The notes: a model not told the origin generated them from the letters alone. 5,570 bases of DNA from CAZTJA01 sp964613745 (GCA_964613745.1 CAZTJA010000158.1:1-5570); one strand, 5' to 3'. Counted from the stretch's first letter, positions 1 to 5,532 are shown. Made by a program: numbers and translations.

Positions 1-175
1 TGCCTGCAGTGCAGCTCTGCTCCCCATAGTAGTCGGTGAATCGGACGCCCTCATTTGCAATACGATCAATGTTCGGGGTTCGATAGCCCATCAACCCGTC
101 CGAGTAGCAGCTCAAATTGGTGATCCCTATATCATCACCCCAAATGACCAGAATGTTAGGCTTAGCTTGAGCCAT
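1..175 (-). CDS. Arylsulfatase (type I, Cys-type), N-terminal 58 codons only
   Basis: Sulfatases of the alkaline phosphatase superfamily hydrolyse sulfate esters. Only the first 58 residues lie in the window; the gene runs off the left edge, so it is partial by position and not shown to be broken. The start reads MAQAKPNILVIWGDDIG, the usual beta-strand with the two metal-binding aspartates (Asp14, Asp15). It continues with GYRTPNIDRIANEG and ends in QSCTAG. Cys55 is the residue that becomes formylglycine in the C-T/S-x-x-R signature; the next codon begins with A, consistent with AGA or AGG for the arginine. The ATG at 175 has a strong Shine-Dalgarno (ACGGAGG) four bases upstream. There is no N-terminal signal peptide, so this start predicts a cytoplasmic enzyme. 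The maturase gene lies 111 bp upstream on the same strand and is the expected activator. The substrate cannot be told from this fragment. Confidence 0.93.
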   Translation of the reverse strand, partial: MAQAKPNILVIWGDDIGITNLSCYSDGLMGYRTPNIDRIANEGVRFTDYYGEQSCTAG

Positions 176-179
176 GTAG

Positions 180-186
180 CCTCCGT
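180..186 (-). promoter_or_regulatory. Ribosome binding site of the arylsulfatase
   Basis: On the minus strand ACGGAGG lies four bases before the ATG at 175. It fixes the sulfatase start and shows the gene has its own efficient initiation site instead of depending on translational coupling with the maturase, which ends 111 bp earlier. Confidence 0.75.
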
Positions 187-264
187 ATTTGATTTAGCCA
201 AGTTGAAATAGATGGATGAGAAGATTAGATATTACATTCGTGTATAAAGCTCAATATCACGACC

Positions 265-280
265 GTTTGCCAATTCAAAC
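265..280 (-). repeat. Weak inverted repeat after the maturase stop
   Basis: GTTTG and CAAAC form a perfect 5-bp stem around a 6-base loop, starting six bases beyond the maturase stop. There is no T-tract on either side, so it is unlikely to be an efficient terminator. It could mark a processing point or attenuate read-through into the sulfatase, but it is short enough to be chance. Confidence 0.25.
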
Positions 281-286
281 ATAATT

Positions 287-1597
287 CTATGATGAGCAAC
301 GGCTGCCGTGACATTTCTTAAACTTTAGACCACTTCCACAGGGGCATAATTCGTTTCGACCGGTTTTTGAGAAGAGCTTTTTGTCACGTTCTTCGTTCAG
401 ATTTAAAACGTCCATAACTTTGGATGCGGGAAAACCCTTTTTCAGGATTTCAGTTAGCAGCAGCAGAGGTTTGTTGACATGATTGAAAAAATCCTTGTAA
501 CCTTCGCACAGGTAGTTCAGGCCGTGCTCGCCGTCCAGAGTCTTGATAAATCTATTTTTCGGGCATTCTCCATGACAAGCAAAACGAACCGTGCACTTTT
601 TGCAGACGCCGGGCATTCCATCCAGCTTGTCGCGACCAAATCGCTTTTGTTTGTCCGAACTCACTAATTCCATCATATGAGTATTCTTTATGTTTCCTAA
701 GAGATACTCGGGCTCGACAAAATGATCGCAAGAGTAGAGGTCCCCGTTGTGTTCGAGCGCAACCCCGTGACCGCAAAGTGGATCAAACACACACATTCCC
801 GAAGAGCCCATTCCCAACCAATTGCGGACGGCGGCTTCAAAGGTCTGGACAAAAATTCTTCCTACGTCTCGCCTGATCCATTCATCGAAAACCGCCTTCA
901 GGAATGTTCCCCACTGACGAGGCCCGACAGTGCGATGGGAGACTTCTGAACCTATCTGATACGGCGTTACGTCACCGTTGCTTATGCGTTCGATCATGGG
1001 AATAAACTGTATCCAGGTCGTGTGAACTTCATCCCTTAAGAATCGATACACCTCCAGTGGATAATCCGCGTTGAGCCGATTTACGGTGACCAGGATGTTG
1101 TATTCAATCCCGTGCTTTCGGAGGAGACGAATACCGTTCATCACCCGTTCAAATGTTGGTTTTCCGCTCTTGTCCACACGATGAGCATCGTGCAAATGTC
1201 GAGGCCCATCCAAACTGATACCCACCAGAAACTTATGCTCGTGCAGGAGCTCACACCACTGATCATTCAAAAGAATGCCGTTTGTTTGCAGGGTGTTGTC
1301 AAACACCATACCGGGCCTGCGATATTTTTCCTGCAGTGCGAGAGCACGTTTAAAGAAATCAATTCCCATCAGAGTGGGCTCACCACCCTGCCAAGCTACC
1401 GTTACCCGTTCCGATTCGTGTGACTCGATGAGTTGACGTATGTAGCTGTCCAGCACATCATCACTCATCCGAAAGCGGCTGCCGGGATAGAAGGATTCCT
1501 TTTTCAGATAAAAGCAATACGAGCAGTTAAGGTTGCAAACGGAGCCCGTAGGTTTTGCGAGTACGTGAATTCTTTTCGGAGTGCCTGCGGGTCTCAT
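287..1597 (-). CDS. Anaerobic sulfatase-maturating enzyme (radical SAM/SPASM) with C-terminal SEC-C motif
   Basis: This 436-residue protein should oxidise the active-site Cys (or Ser) of a sulfatase to C-alpha-formylglycine using S-adenosylmethionine, in the cytoplasm without oxygen. The radical-SAM cluster motif is C21-x3-C25-x2-C28, followed by QGGEPT at 70-75. The SPASM region holds eight cysteines (269, 275, 290, 332, 335, 341, 345, 364) for two auxiliary 4Fe-4S clusters. Asp291 in SCDHF aligns, from memory, with the catalytic base of the Clostridium perfringens enzyme. Residues about 415-431 form a SEC-C zinc motif (C418-P-C420-G-S-G, then K-K-C429-H430-G), a tail beyond the roughly 370-residue core. 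An in-frame TGA two codons upstream (1601-1603) makes the ATG at 1597 the earliest possible start; its Shine-Dalgarno is weak. The sulfatase follows 111 bp downstream on the same strand, so the two are a probable maturase/substrate pair. The stop is TAG. Confidence 0.95.
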   Translation of the reverse strand: MRPAGTPKRIHVLAKPTGSVCNLNCSYCFYLKKESFYPGSRFRMSDDVLDSYIRQLIESHESERVTVAWQGGEPTLMGIDFFKRALALQEKYRRPGMVFDNTLQTNGILLNDQWCELLHEHKFLVGISLDGPRHLHDAHRVDKSGKPTFERVMNGIRLLRKHGIEYNILVTVNRLNADYPLEVYRFLRDEVHTTWIQFIPMIERISNGDVTPYQIGSEVSHRTVGPRQWGTFLKAVFDEWIRRDVGRIFVQTFEAAVRNWLGMGSSGMCVFDPLCGHGVALEHNGDLYSCDHFVEPEYLLGNIKNTHMMELVSSDKQKRFGRDKLDGMPGVCKKCTVRFACHGECPKNRFIKTLDGEHGLNYLCEGYKDFFNHVNKPLLLLTEILKKGFPASKVMDVLNLNEERDKKLFSKTGRNELCPCGSGLKFKKCHGSRCSS

Positions 1598-1697
1598 TCG
1601 TCAATCCGTTCGGCGACTGAATGTGGAGGTACGTTTTGTGGTTCTTGTGTCCTTGTTTTTCATCATGTCGCCATTCCGACGTATTCCAGGATTGGAG

Positions 1698-1732
1698 AGT
1701 ATCAATACTACCCAACTCTGTATATATATAAT
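1698..1732 (+). promoter_or_regulatory. Candidate promoter/operator for the CBS gene pair
   Basis: A perfect -10 hexamer TATAAT occupies 1727-1732 at the end of an alternating TA run (1721-1730), 24 bp before the ribosome binding site. At a 16-18 bp spacing there is no recognisable -35 box. That place holds the 12-bp palindrome AGTAT-CA-ATACT (1698-1709). A good -10, a missing -35 and a palindrome in its place would suit a regulator-dependent promoter. The AT-rich run could equally serve the divergent maturase gene. The -10 is seen directly; the regulatory reading is inference. Confidence 0.45.
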
Positions 1733-1755
1733 ATTAAGCAATTAGTTCAGTTGCT

Positions 1756-1763
1756 GAGGAGGT
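1756..1763 (+). promoter_or_regulatory. Strong ribosome binding site of the two-CBS protein
   Basis: GAGGAGGT is a near-perfect anti-16S match six bases before the ATG at 1770. It fixes that start and predicts efficient translation of the first gene of the CBS pair. Confidence 0.85.
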
Positions 1764-1769
1764 ATCCGG

Positions 1770-2252
1770 ATGTTTGCCGCCAAAGATATTATGACTCGGA
1801 ATTTTCATACGCTGCGTCCTGATTTGTCCATAGCGGAAGCGGCCGAATGTTTCAGGAAAGCAGGAGAGGCTGAGCAACGGCGGATCTTCGGCATGATGGT
1901 GACGGATTCGGATGGAAGGCTTGTGGGCATGATGTCGATGTATGACATTTTGCTCTTCATACGGCCCAAACATGTTCATATATGGGGTATGATGGATGAC
2001 ATAGATATTTCGGGGCTTTTGGACAGCGTATGTGGTCGAGCCAAACAGATCAGAGTTGAGGACATCATGACGACCGATGTTGTTACGGTTTCTCCCGAAA
2101 CGGATATCATGCTCATTTTGGATATCATGATCAAGAAACACATACGTAGGCTTCCCGTCATTGACGATGGGAAAATCCAAGGCGTAGTGTATATCTCCGA
2201 TCTGTTCTTTTATCTCGTGGATAAGCTCGCATCATCTCAGTCGTCGTCATAA
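1770..2252 (+). CDS. Small cytoplasmic protein with two CBS domains (Bateman module)
   Basis: A 160-residue protein made almost wholly of two CBS domains. CBS1 covers about residues 4-65 (opening KDIMTRNFHTL, closing GRLVGMMSMYDIL) and CBS2 about 93-152 (opening VEDIMTTDVVTV, closing IQGVVYISDLFFYL). The linker contains HVHIWGMMDDIDISG (68-82). There is no signal peptide, membrane helix or catalytic domain. CBS pairs typically bind adenosyl ligands such as AMP, ATP or SAM and act as energy or metabolite sensors; the ligand here cannot be told. The protein is rich in methionine (12 of 160), with GMM occurring three times (41-43, 53-55, 73-75). The start has an excellent ribosome binding site. 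It is the first gene of a probable two-gene operon, 23 bp before a four-CBS protein. It may pair with that protein or modulate an unlinked partner. The fold is certain, the function unknown. Confidence 0.92.
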   Translation: MFAAKDIMTRNFHTLRPDLSIAEAAECFRKAGEAEQRRIFGMMVTDSDGRLVGMMSMYDILLFIRPKHVHIWGMMDDIDISGLLDSVCGRAKQIRVEDIMTTDVVTVSPETDIMLILDIMIKKHIRRLPVIDDGKIQGVVYISDLFFYLVDKLASSQSSS

Positions 2253-2275
2253 TCTCGAGAATTGGGGGTTTTGAA

Positions 2276-3169
2276 ATGGTTCTTACGGCTCAAAAGACTC
2301 TGATGAGGGACTTGACCGTCCGAGAGACGATGCGAGTGCAATTTGTCGCATTGCCGGGTTCGGCTCCCATAAGTGCCGGGATACGAATGCTGCTCAAGTA
2401 TAAAATCAGCGCTTTGCTCATAACGGATACTGAGGAGAATCCGGCGGGTGTGGTTTCCAAGACGGACATAATGGGAGCGTACTATGCGGGGCTGCCAACG
2501 GAAACGCCCCTTGAATCCATCATGAATTCGCCTCCGTTGTTCGGCAGTCCGGAAGATTCTCTGGAATCGGCTCTGGAGATGATGCGTTCTAATGGAGTTT
2601 ATCGCATTTACGTTTTGGAAGAAGGCCGGGTAGTGGGTGTTCTTGCATATCCGGATATTGTTGGATTGCTCTATCAGTTTTGTCGTAGTTGCGACCAGAG
2701 CCTTATGAACAGAAAGGCAAAAAAATGTGAACTGAACGACAGCCTGAGATTTACCGTGAAAGAGGTTATGACACCTTCGGTAACGTCGTATCCCGATGAG
2801 GCTTCATTGTCGGATATTATGGAAGGGATTTCTACGAACAGGTTTGGAGCCGTTTTAATTGTTGATGCGAACGGTAGGCCGGCGGGGGTGATTTCCAAGA
2901 CGGATCTCATGCTTGCATATGCCAGAGGCGTCGATTCTCCAGCGAGTGCCGGAACCATACTGGAGTCTCATACGGTCAAACGCTGTAATGAAGACGATTA
3001 TGTAGAAGCTGCAGTGAGCAAGATGATTTTTTCAGAAATCCATAGGCTTTTTGTCTACAGAGAAGATGCCGACAACATTGTTGGCGTTTTTTCGCTCTCG
3101 GATGCGGCTCGAGTACGCTCAGGATCATGCAGAGCCTGTGTGAGCAGCCGCATACGAATACGGACATAG
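2276..3169 (+). CDS. Four-CBS-domain protein with a CRxC motif closing each half
   Basis: A 297-residue protein with four CBS domains as two Bateman pairs: about residues 13-70, 77-133, 159-217 and 225-278. The halves are an internal duplication: TVRETM (14-19) matches TVKEVM (160-165), and PAGVVSKTDIMGAYYAG (56-72) matches PAGVISKTDLMLAYARG (202-218). Each half ends in a CRxC motif: FCRSC (Cys136, Cys139) and SCRAC (Cys285, Cys288); Cys151 lies in the linker. Four cysteines as two C-x2-C pairs suggest metal binding or thiol redox sensing, but this is inference. No membrane or catalytic domain is visible. The short basic tail ends SSRIRIRT. The ATG at 2276 is preceded by a G-rich GGGGGTT at rather long spacing; a downstream ATG at codon 10 is possible but has no clear ribosome site. 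The 23-bp gap to the two-CBS gene implies cotranscription. Probably a ligand sensor or regulator, with unknown target. Confidence 0.92.
   Translation: MVLTAQKTLMRDLTVRETMRVQFVALPGSAPISAGIRMLLKYKISALLITDTEENPAGVVSKTDIMGAYYAGLPTETPLESIMNSPPLFGSPEDSLESALEMMRSNGVYRIYVLEEGRVVGVLAYPDIVGLLYQFCRSCDQSLMNRKAKKCELNDSLRFTVKEVMTPSVTSYPDEASLSDIMEGISTNRFGAVLIVDANGRPAGVISKTDLMLAYARGVDSPASAGTILESHTVKRCNEDDYVEAAVSKMIFSEIHRLFVYREDADNIVGVFSLSDAARVRSGSCRACVSSRIRIRT
2441..2911 (+). repeat. Intragenic diverged tandem duplication within the four-CBS gene
   Basis: The segments 2441-2473 and 2879-2911 match at 28 of 33 bases by my hand alignment, 438 bp apart. They encode the same part of CBS1 and CBS3 (PAGV-SKTD). 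This supports duplication of a two-CBS half inside the gene, with the rest of the halves more diverged. The interval given spans from the first copy to the end of the second. Confidence 0.6.
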
Positions 3170-3180
3170 ATTGTAGGGTA

Positions 3181-3194
3181 TCTGCTTCGGCAGA
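3181..3194. terminator. cUUCGg hairpin between convergent genes, possible bidirectional weak terminator
   Basis: TCTGC-TTCG-GCAGA forms a perfect 5-bp stem closed by the exceptionally stable C(UUCG)G tetraloop. It lies 11 bp after the four-CBS stop and 14 bp past the phosphoesterase stop of the opposing gene. No T-tract follows on either strand (plus side continues AAACAAAG), so intrinsic termination would be weak. A 3'-end stabilising role is as likely. On the minus strand the loop reads CGAA. Confidence 0.4.
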
Positions 3195-3208
3195 AACAAA
3201 GCGGCGAC

Positions 3209-4150
3209 TTACACTTTGGATCGTCCGGTTACCAGATGATGCACGGTGACTTCCGGTTGGCAATTGAACCGAATCGGAAGCCCCGAACTGCCGGCTCCGC
3301 TGGAGGTATAGCCGGGCATTCCCTTGTAATCCCACGGTCCGACGCAGTACTTTCTCGGACAATCCGCGTTCAACCAAATTGCCGTCCCACCTGGAAGACA
3401 AACCTGCCCCGCGTGAGTATGTCCGGCTAAAACGAAATCCGTACTGTATGTGTGAGCCGATTCCAAAGTTTCGGGGGAGTGGATGAGCAATAGTTTTGTT
3501 TCATCAGGATCTATGCCGTCGAAGGCTTTGGGATAATCATGAACTCCATAAAAATGGGCATCGTCGAGACCGACCACCCAGATGTGTTCACCTTCGTTTT
3601 CAATCCTAACGGACTCATTCAGCAACATTCGTATTCCGGCGGATTCGAGTTTCGGCACGAATTCGAGAAAGTCGTGGTTACCCAGAATTCCGTAAATTCC
3701 GAATCGACAATGAAGATTTTTGACGAGGGTTTGAAGTTCTTTGAATACGGGGTAGTAATTGCTGTGGGTGTGGAAACGATAATCACCGGTAATGAGAACG
3801 AGATCGAATTGGAGTTTTGAACAAATCTTACCCAAATGAGCTCCCATGCCTTCGAATACATCGAGGTGAAGATCGGAGAGATGGAGGACCTTTAATCCAT
3901 TGAACCGATTGGGCAGACGAGGAATTTGAACTCGATTGATTACCGTTTTGTGGTTCTTGATATTTGCAAGACCTCTTTCCCAACCGCCGAACAACTTTAC
4001 CATCCACCCAAATGCGGCAAGCAGCCTGTTCATATTTTCAAAGTGAAATGATCCTACTCCAGGTCCCAGAATGTCGACGACGTGTTCGACCTGAAGCTGA
4101 AATCTCCGGGAAACGTAAGAAGAGCCGCACCGTGCAACTAGTGCTTCCAA
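3209..4150 (-). CDS. Cytoplasmic metallophosphoesterase (calcineurin-like, YkuE/YaeI-like)
   Basis: A 313-residue dinuclear-metal phosphoesterase. Metal-binding motifs appear in order: D93-L-H95 in LSDLHLD, G122-D123 in TGDYR, G157-N-H-D160, His224 in IHSPE and G243-H-T-H246 followed by AGQVCLPGG. The GDYR form and the C-terminal stretch with GYTSSGAGSSG (280-290) and IRFNCQPEVT (293-302) fit a YkuE/YaeI-like subfamily; its substrate is not evident. About 85 N-terminal residues precede the catalytic domain (RRFQLQVEH, then SFHFENMNRLL at 34-44). No signal peptide is clear. The first ATG/GTG/TTG start in this frame is TTG at 4150, with a poor ribosome site. An in-frame CTG at 4165 has a better one (AGGGGG, seven bases upstream) and adds LEREH, so the true start may be 4165. 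The frame stays open further upstream but without a usual start. It is convergent with the CBS genes and divergent from the reductase. The stop is TAA. Confidence 0.92.
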   Translation of the reverse strand: MEALVARCGSSYVSRRFQLQVEHVVDILGPGVGSFHFENMNRLLAAFGWMVKLFGGWERGLANIKNHKTVINRVQIPRLPNRFNGLKVLHLSDLHLDVFEGMGAHLGKICSKLQFDLVLITGDYRFHTHSNYYPVFKELQTLVKNLHCRFGIYGILGNHDFLEFVPKLESAGIRMLLNESVRIENEGEHIWVVGLDDAHFYGVHDYPKAFDGIDPDETKLLLIHSPETLESAHTYSTDFVLAGHTHAGQVCLPGGTAIWLNADCPRKYCVGPWDYKGMPGYTSSGAGSSGLPIRFNCQPEVTVHHLVTGRSKV

Positions 4151-4172
4151 GTGTTCTCGTTCCAGAGTTTGA

Positions 4173-4178
4173 CCCCCT
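4173..4178 (-). promoter_or_regulatory. Candidate ribosome binding site pointing to a CTG start for the phosphoesterase
   Basis: On the minus strand AGGGGG lies seven bases before an in-frame CTG codon at 4165, a normal spacing. The TTG at 4150 is 22 bases from this site, too far, and has only a weak purine stretch (GGAACGAG) of its own. The site therefore decides between the two starts and favours CTG. Confidence 0.45.
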
Positions 4179-4201
4179 ATCGACCGTAGATAACCCGAAA
4201 T

Positions 4202-4226
4202 ATTATACCCAAAGGTGTTCGGAACA
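4202..4226 (-). promoter_or_regulatory. Candidate promoter for the phosphoesterase with overlapping palindrome
   Basis: On the minus strand a perfect -10 hexamer TATAAT lies at 4202-4207. A transcript would start near 4195, about 30 bases before the CTG at 4165. No good -35 is seen at 16-18 bp spacing. An 11-bp palindrome TGTTC-G-GAACA (4216-4226) overlaps the spacer and the edge of the expected -35 position, where a repressor or activator could bind. The hexamer and palindrome are seen directly; their use is inference. Confidence 0.4.
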
Positions 4227-4302
4227 AAATTCTTATTGCGCCGGTCTTGGAAAAAAGAGCTTACGACTGAGGATTGTTTTTTCAGAGCGTTGAGACGGCT
4301 AA

Positions 4303-4331
4303 TTGACGAAGTGTTCAGCAGGTACTAATTG
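4303..4331 (+). promoter_or_regulatory. Weak candidate promoter for the aldo/keto reductase
   Basis: TTGACG (4303-4308) matches five of six -35 consensus positions. The -10 side is poor: TACTAAT (4323-4329) is too close and TAATTG (4326-4331) is at 17 bp but matches badly. It lies 35-60 bp before the ATG at 4366, a sensible place. The 6-bp direct repeat ATTGCT (4328-4333 and 4343-4348) is nearby and may be chance. Confidence 0.25.
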
Positions 4332-4365
4332 CTCCAAACAGAATTGCTAATGAAAGTGGGTTGCC

Positions 4366-5367
4366 ATGAAAAGAGAAGTAAAATTTTGCCGAAGGGATTT
4401 GCTGAAAGCGGCACTTGCCATAACGGCATTGCCGCTCCTTTCGACCAAAGGAGTTGCCGCTCAAAAGGAGATTCCGTACCGGTTGCTGGGTAAAACCGGT
4501 GAAAAGGTTTCCCTGATTGGACTTGGAGGGCACCACATAGGAAGGCAAGCGAATCCTGAAGAAAGTATCAGGATAATCAGAACCGCTCTGGATAACGGAA
4601 TCAACTTTCTTGATAACTCATGGGACTATAATGAGGGGCAGAGCGAGATTCGTATGGGCAAAGCTTTAAAGGACGGGTACAGATCGAAAGCTTTTCTCAT
4701 GACAAAAATCGACGGACAGACCGAAAAGAGCGCTCAGGAGCAACTTGACGAATCTCTCAAACGCTTGCAAACGGATTACATAGACCTTGTACAATTTCAT
4801 GAAATTATTCGACCTACGGATCCGGACAGGATATTCGCGCAAGACGGTGCCGCAGATGCGCTCATGCGAGCGAAACAGGACGGGAAAATACGATACATCG
4901 GCTTCACGGGACATAAACATCCGGACATACATCTGAAGATGCTGGATGTGGGCAAACAAAAAGGATTCAGCTTCGATACCGTACAGATGCCGCTCAATGT
5001 GATGGATGCTCATTACGAGAGTTTTGAAAAGCGGGTGCTTCCACGGTTGGTTGAGGAAAAGATCGGAGTGCTCGGCATGAAGTCATTGGGAGAAGGGTAC
5101 ATTCTGAAAACCGGAGCCGCAACTCCTCAGGAGTGTTTACATTACGTGATGAGCTTGCCGGTGAGCGTGGTCATTACGGGATGTGATTCCATGAAGATTC
5201 TCGACCAGGCAATTTCAATTGGAAGAAATTTTCAACCATTGAATGAAACGGCGATGAATCGAATACTCGAAAAGACAAAAGCATTGGCTCAGAAGGGAGA
5301 ACACGAATTGTATAAGACGTCGGAGCATTTCGATGCAACAGCGAGGCATCCTGAGTGGTTGGGTTGA
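4366..5367 (+). CDS. Aldo/keto reductase with twin-arginine signal peptide
   Basis: A 333-residue NAD(P)H-dependent oxidoreductase of the aldo/keto reductase superfamily, which reduces carbonyls or runs the reverse reaction. The catalytic tetrad is Asp83 and Tyr88 (FLDNSWDYNEGQSE), Lys114 (MTKIDG) and His145 (VQFHEI), all present. The start of the barrel reads YRLLGKTGEKVSLIGLGG (38-55), and GKIRYIGFTGH (173-183) is also typical. Residues 1-32 look like a Tat signal: CRRDLLKAA (8-16), a hydrophobic stretch AALAITALPLL, and a V-A-A cleavage site before Gln33. Cys8 and Leu12 replace the usual Ser/Thr and Phe, so Tat routing is probable, not certain. Export by Tat would fit a folded, cofactor-loaded enzyme in the periplasm. 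No C-terminal Fe-S cysteine cluster is seen. The Shine-Dalgarno is modest (AGTGGG, five bases before the ATG). It is divergent from the phosphoesterase. The substrate is unknown. Confidence 0.93.
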   Translation: MKREVKFCRRDLLKAALAITALPLLSTKGVAAQKEIPYRLLGKTGEKVSLIGLGGHHIGRQANPEESIRIIRTALDNGINFLDNSWDYNEGQSEIRMGKALKDGYRSKAFLMTKIDGQTEKSAQEQLDESLKRLQTDYIDLVQFHEIIRPTDPDRIFAQDGAADALMRAKQDGKIRYIGFTGHKHPDIHLKMLDVGKQKGFSFDTVQMPLNVMDAHYESFEKRVLPRLVEEKIGVLGMKSLGEGYILKTGAATPQECLHYVMSLPVSVVITGCDSMKILDQAISIGRNFQPLNETAMNRILEKTKALAQKGEHELYKTSEHFDATARHPEWLG

Positions 5368-5432
5368 TTGCGAATTGTGAAGTTTTGGGTGGGTGAAGAG
5401 AAAATTTCCAGCGGCAGTGCTATGAATGACGA

Positions 5433-5454
5433 GGGCAACCGCAAGGAGTTGCCC
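5433..5454. repeat. Inverted repeat GGGCAAC / GTTGCCC downstream of the reductase
   Basis: A perfect 7-bp stem with an 8-base loop (CGCAAGGA), 65 bp after the reductase stop. It has no T-tract, so it is not a standard terminator. Its GGGCAACC...GTTGCCC form resembles short palindromic elements dispersed in many bacterial genomes. That resemblance is from memory and was not searched. Confidence 0.5.
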
Positions 5455-5532
5455 GAATGCGGGACCTAGCCGGAATCCCGGATGTGTAGCCTTTTATCGG
5501 CACTTATCGTGTGACAACATTCAAAGGCATGG

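Noticed and set aside
479..1423. Several plus-strand open frames antisense to the maturase (for example 479-667, 722-949 and 1112-1423)
   Set aside because: They lie wholly within the strongly supported maturase gene on the other strand, show no recognisable domain and have no independent ribosome sites of note.
1721..1734. Alternating TA run as a microsatellite or origin-type AT-rich element
   Set aside because: Only about five TA units, and better explained as part of a -10 region; no DnaA-box cluster is visible around it.
1433..1822. Plus-strand open frame of 129 codons crossing from the maturase into the first CBS gene
   Set aside because: It overlaps two well-supported genes, has no family motif and its sequence is antisense maturase followed by intergenic TA-rich DNA.
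1734..2180. Minus-strand open frame of 148 codons opposite the two-CBS gene
   Set aside because: Rich in His and Asp only because it is the complement of CBS codons such as ATC ATG; no domain is visible.
2976..3401. Minus-strand open frame spanning the convergent junction
   Set aside because: It overlaps the ends of both the four-CBS gene and the phosphoesterase, which have clear motifs in other frames.
3964..4293. Plus-strand open frame of 109 codons antisense to the phosphoesterase N-terminus
   Set aside because: No motif, and it covers conserved-looking phosphoesterase sequence plus the promoter region on the other strand.
4166..4327. Possible longer phosphoesterase N-terminus, since the frame is open back to a TAG near 4330
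   Set aside because: No ATG, GTG or TTG codon occurs in this extension, it contains a TATAAT promoter element, and its translation does not look like a family N-terminus.
5422..5469. Tiny ORF of 15 codons across the inverted repeat
   Set aside because: Too short, made of palindromic repeat sequence and without a ribosome site.
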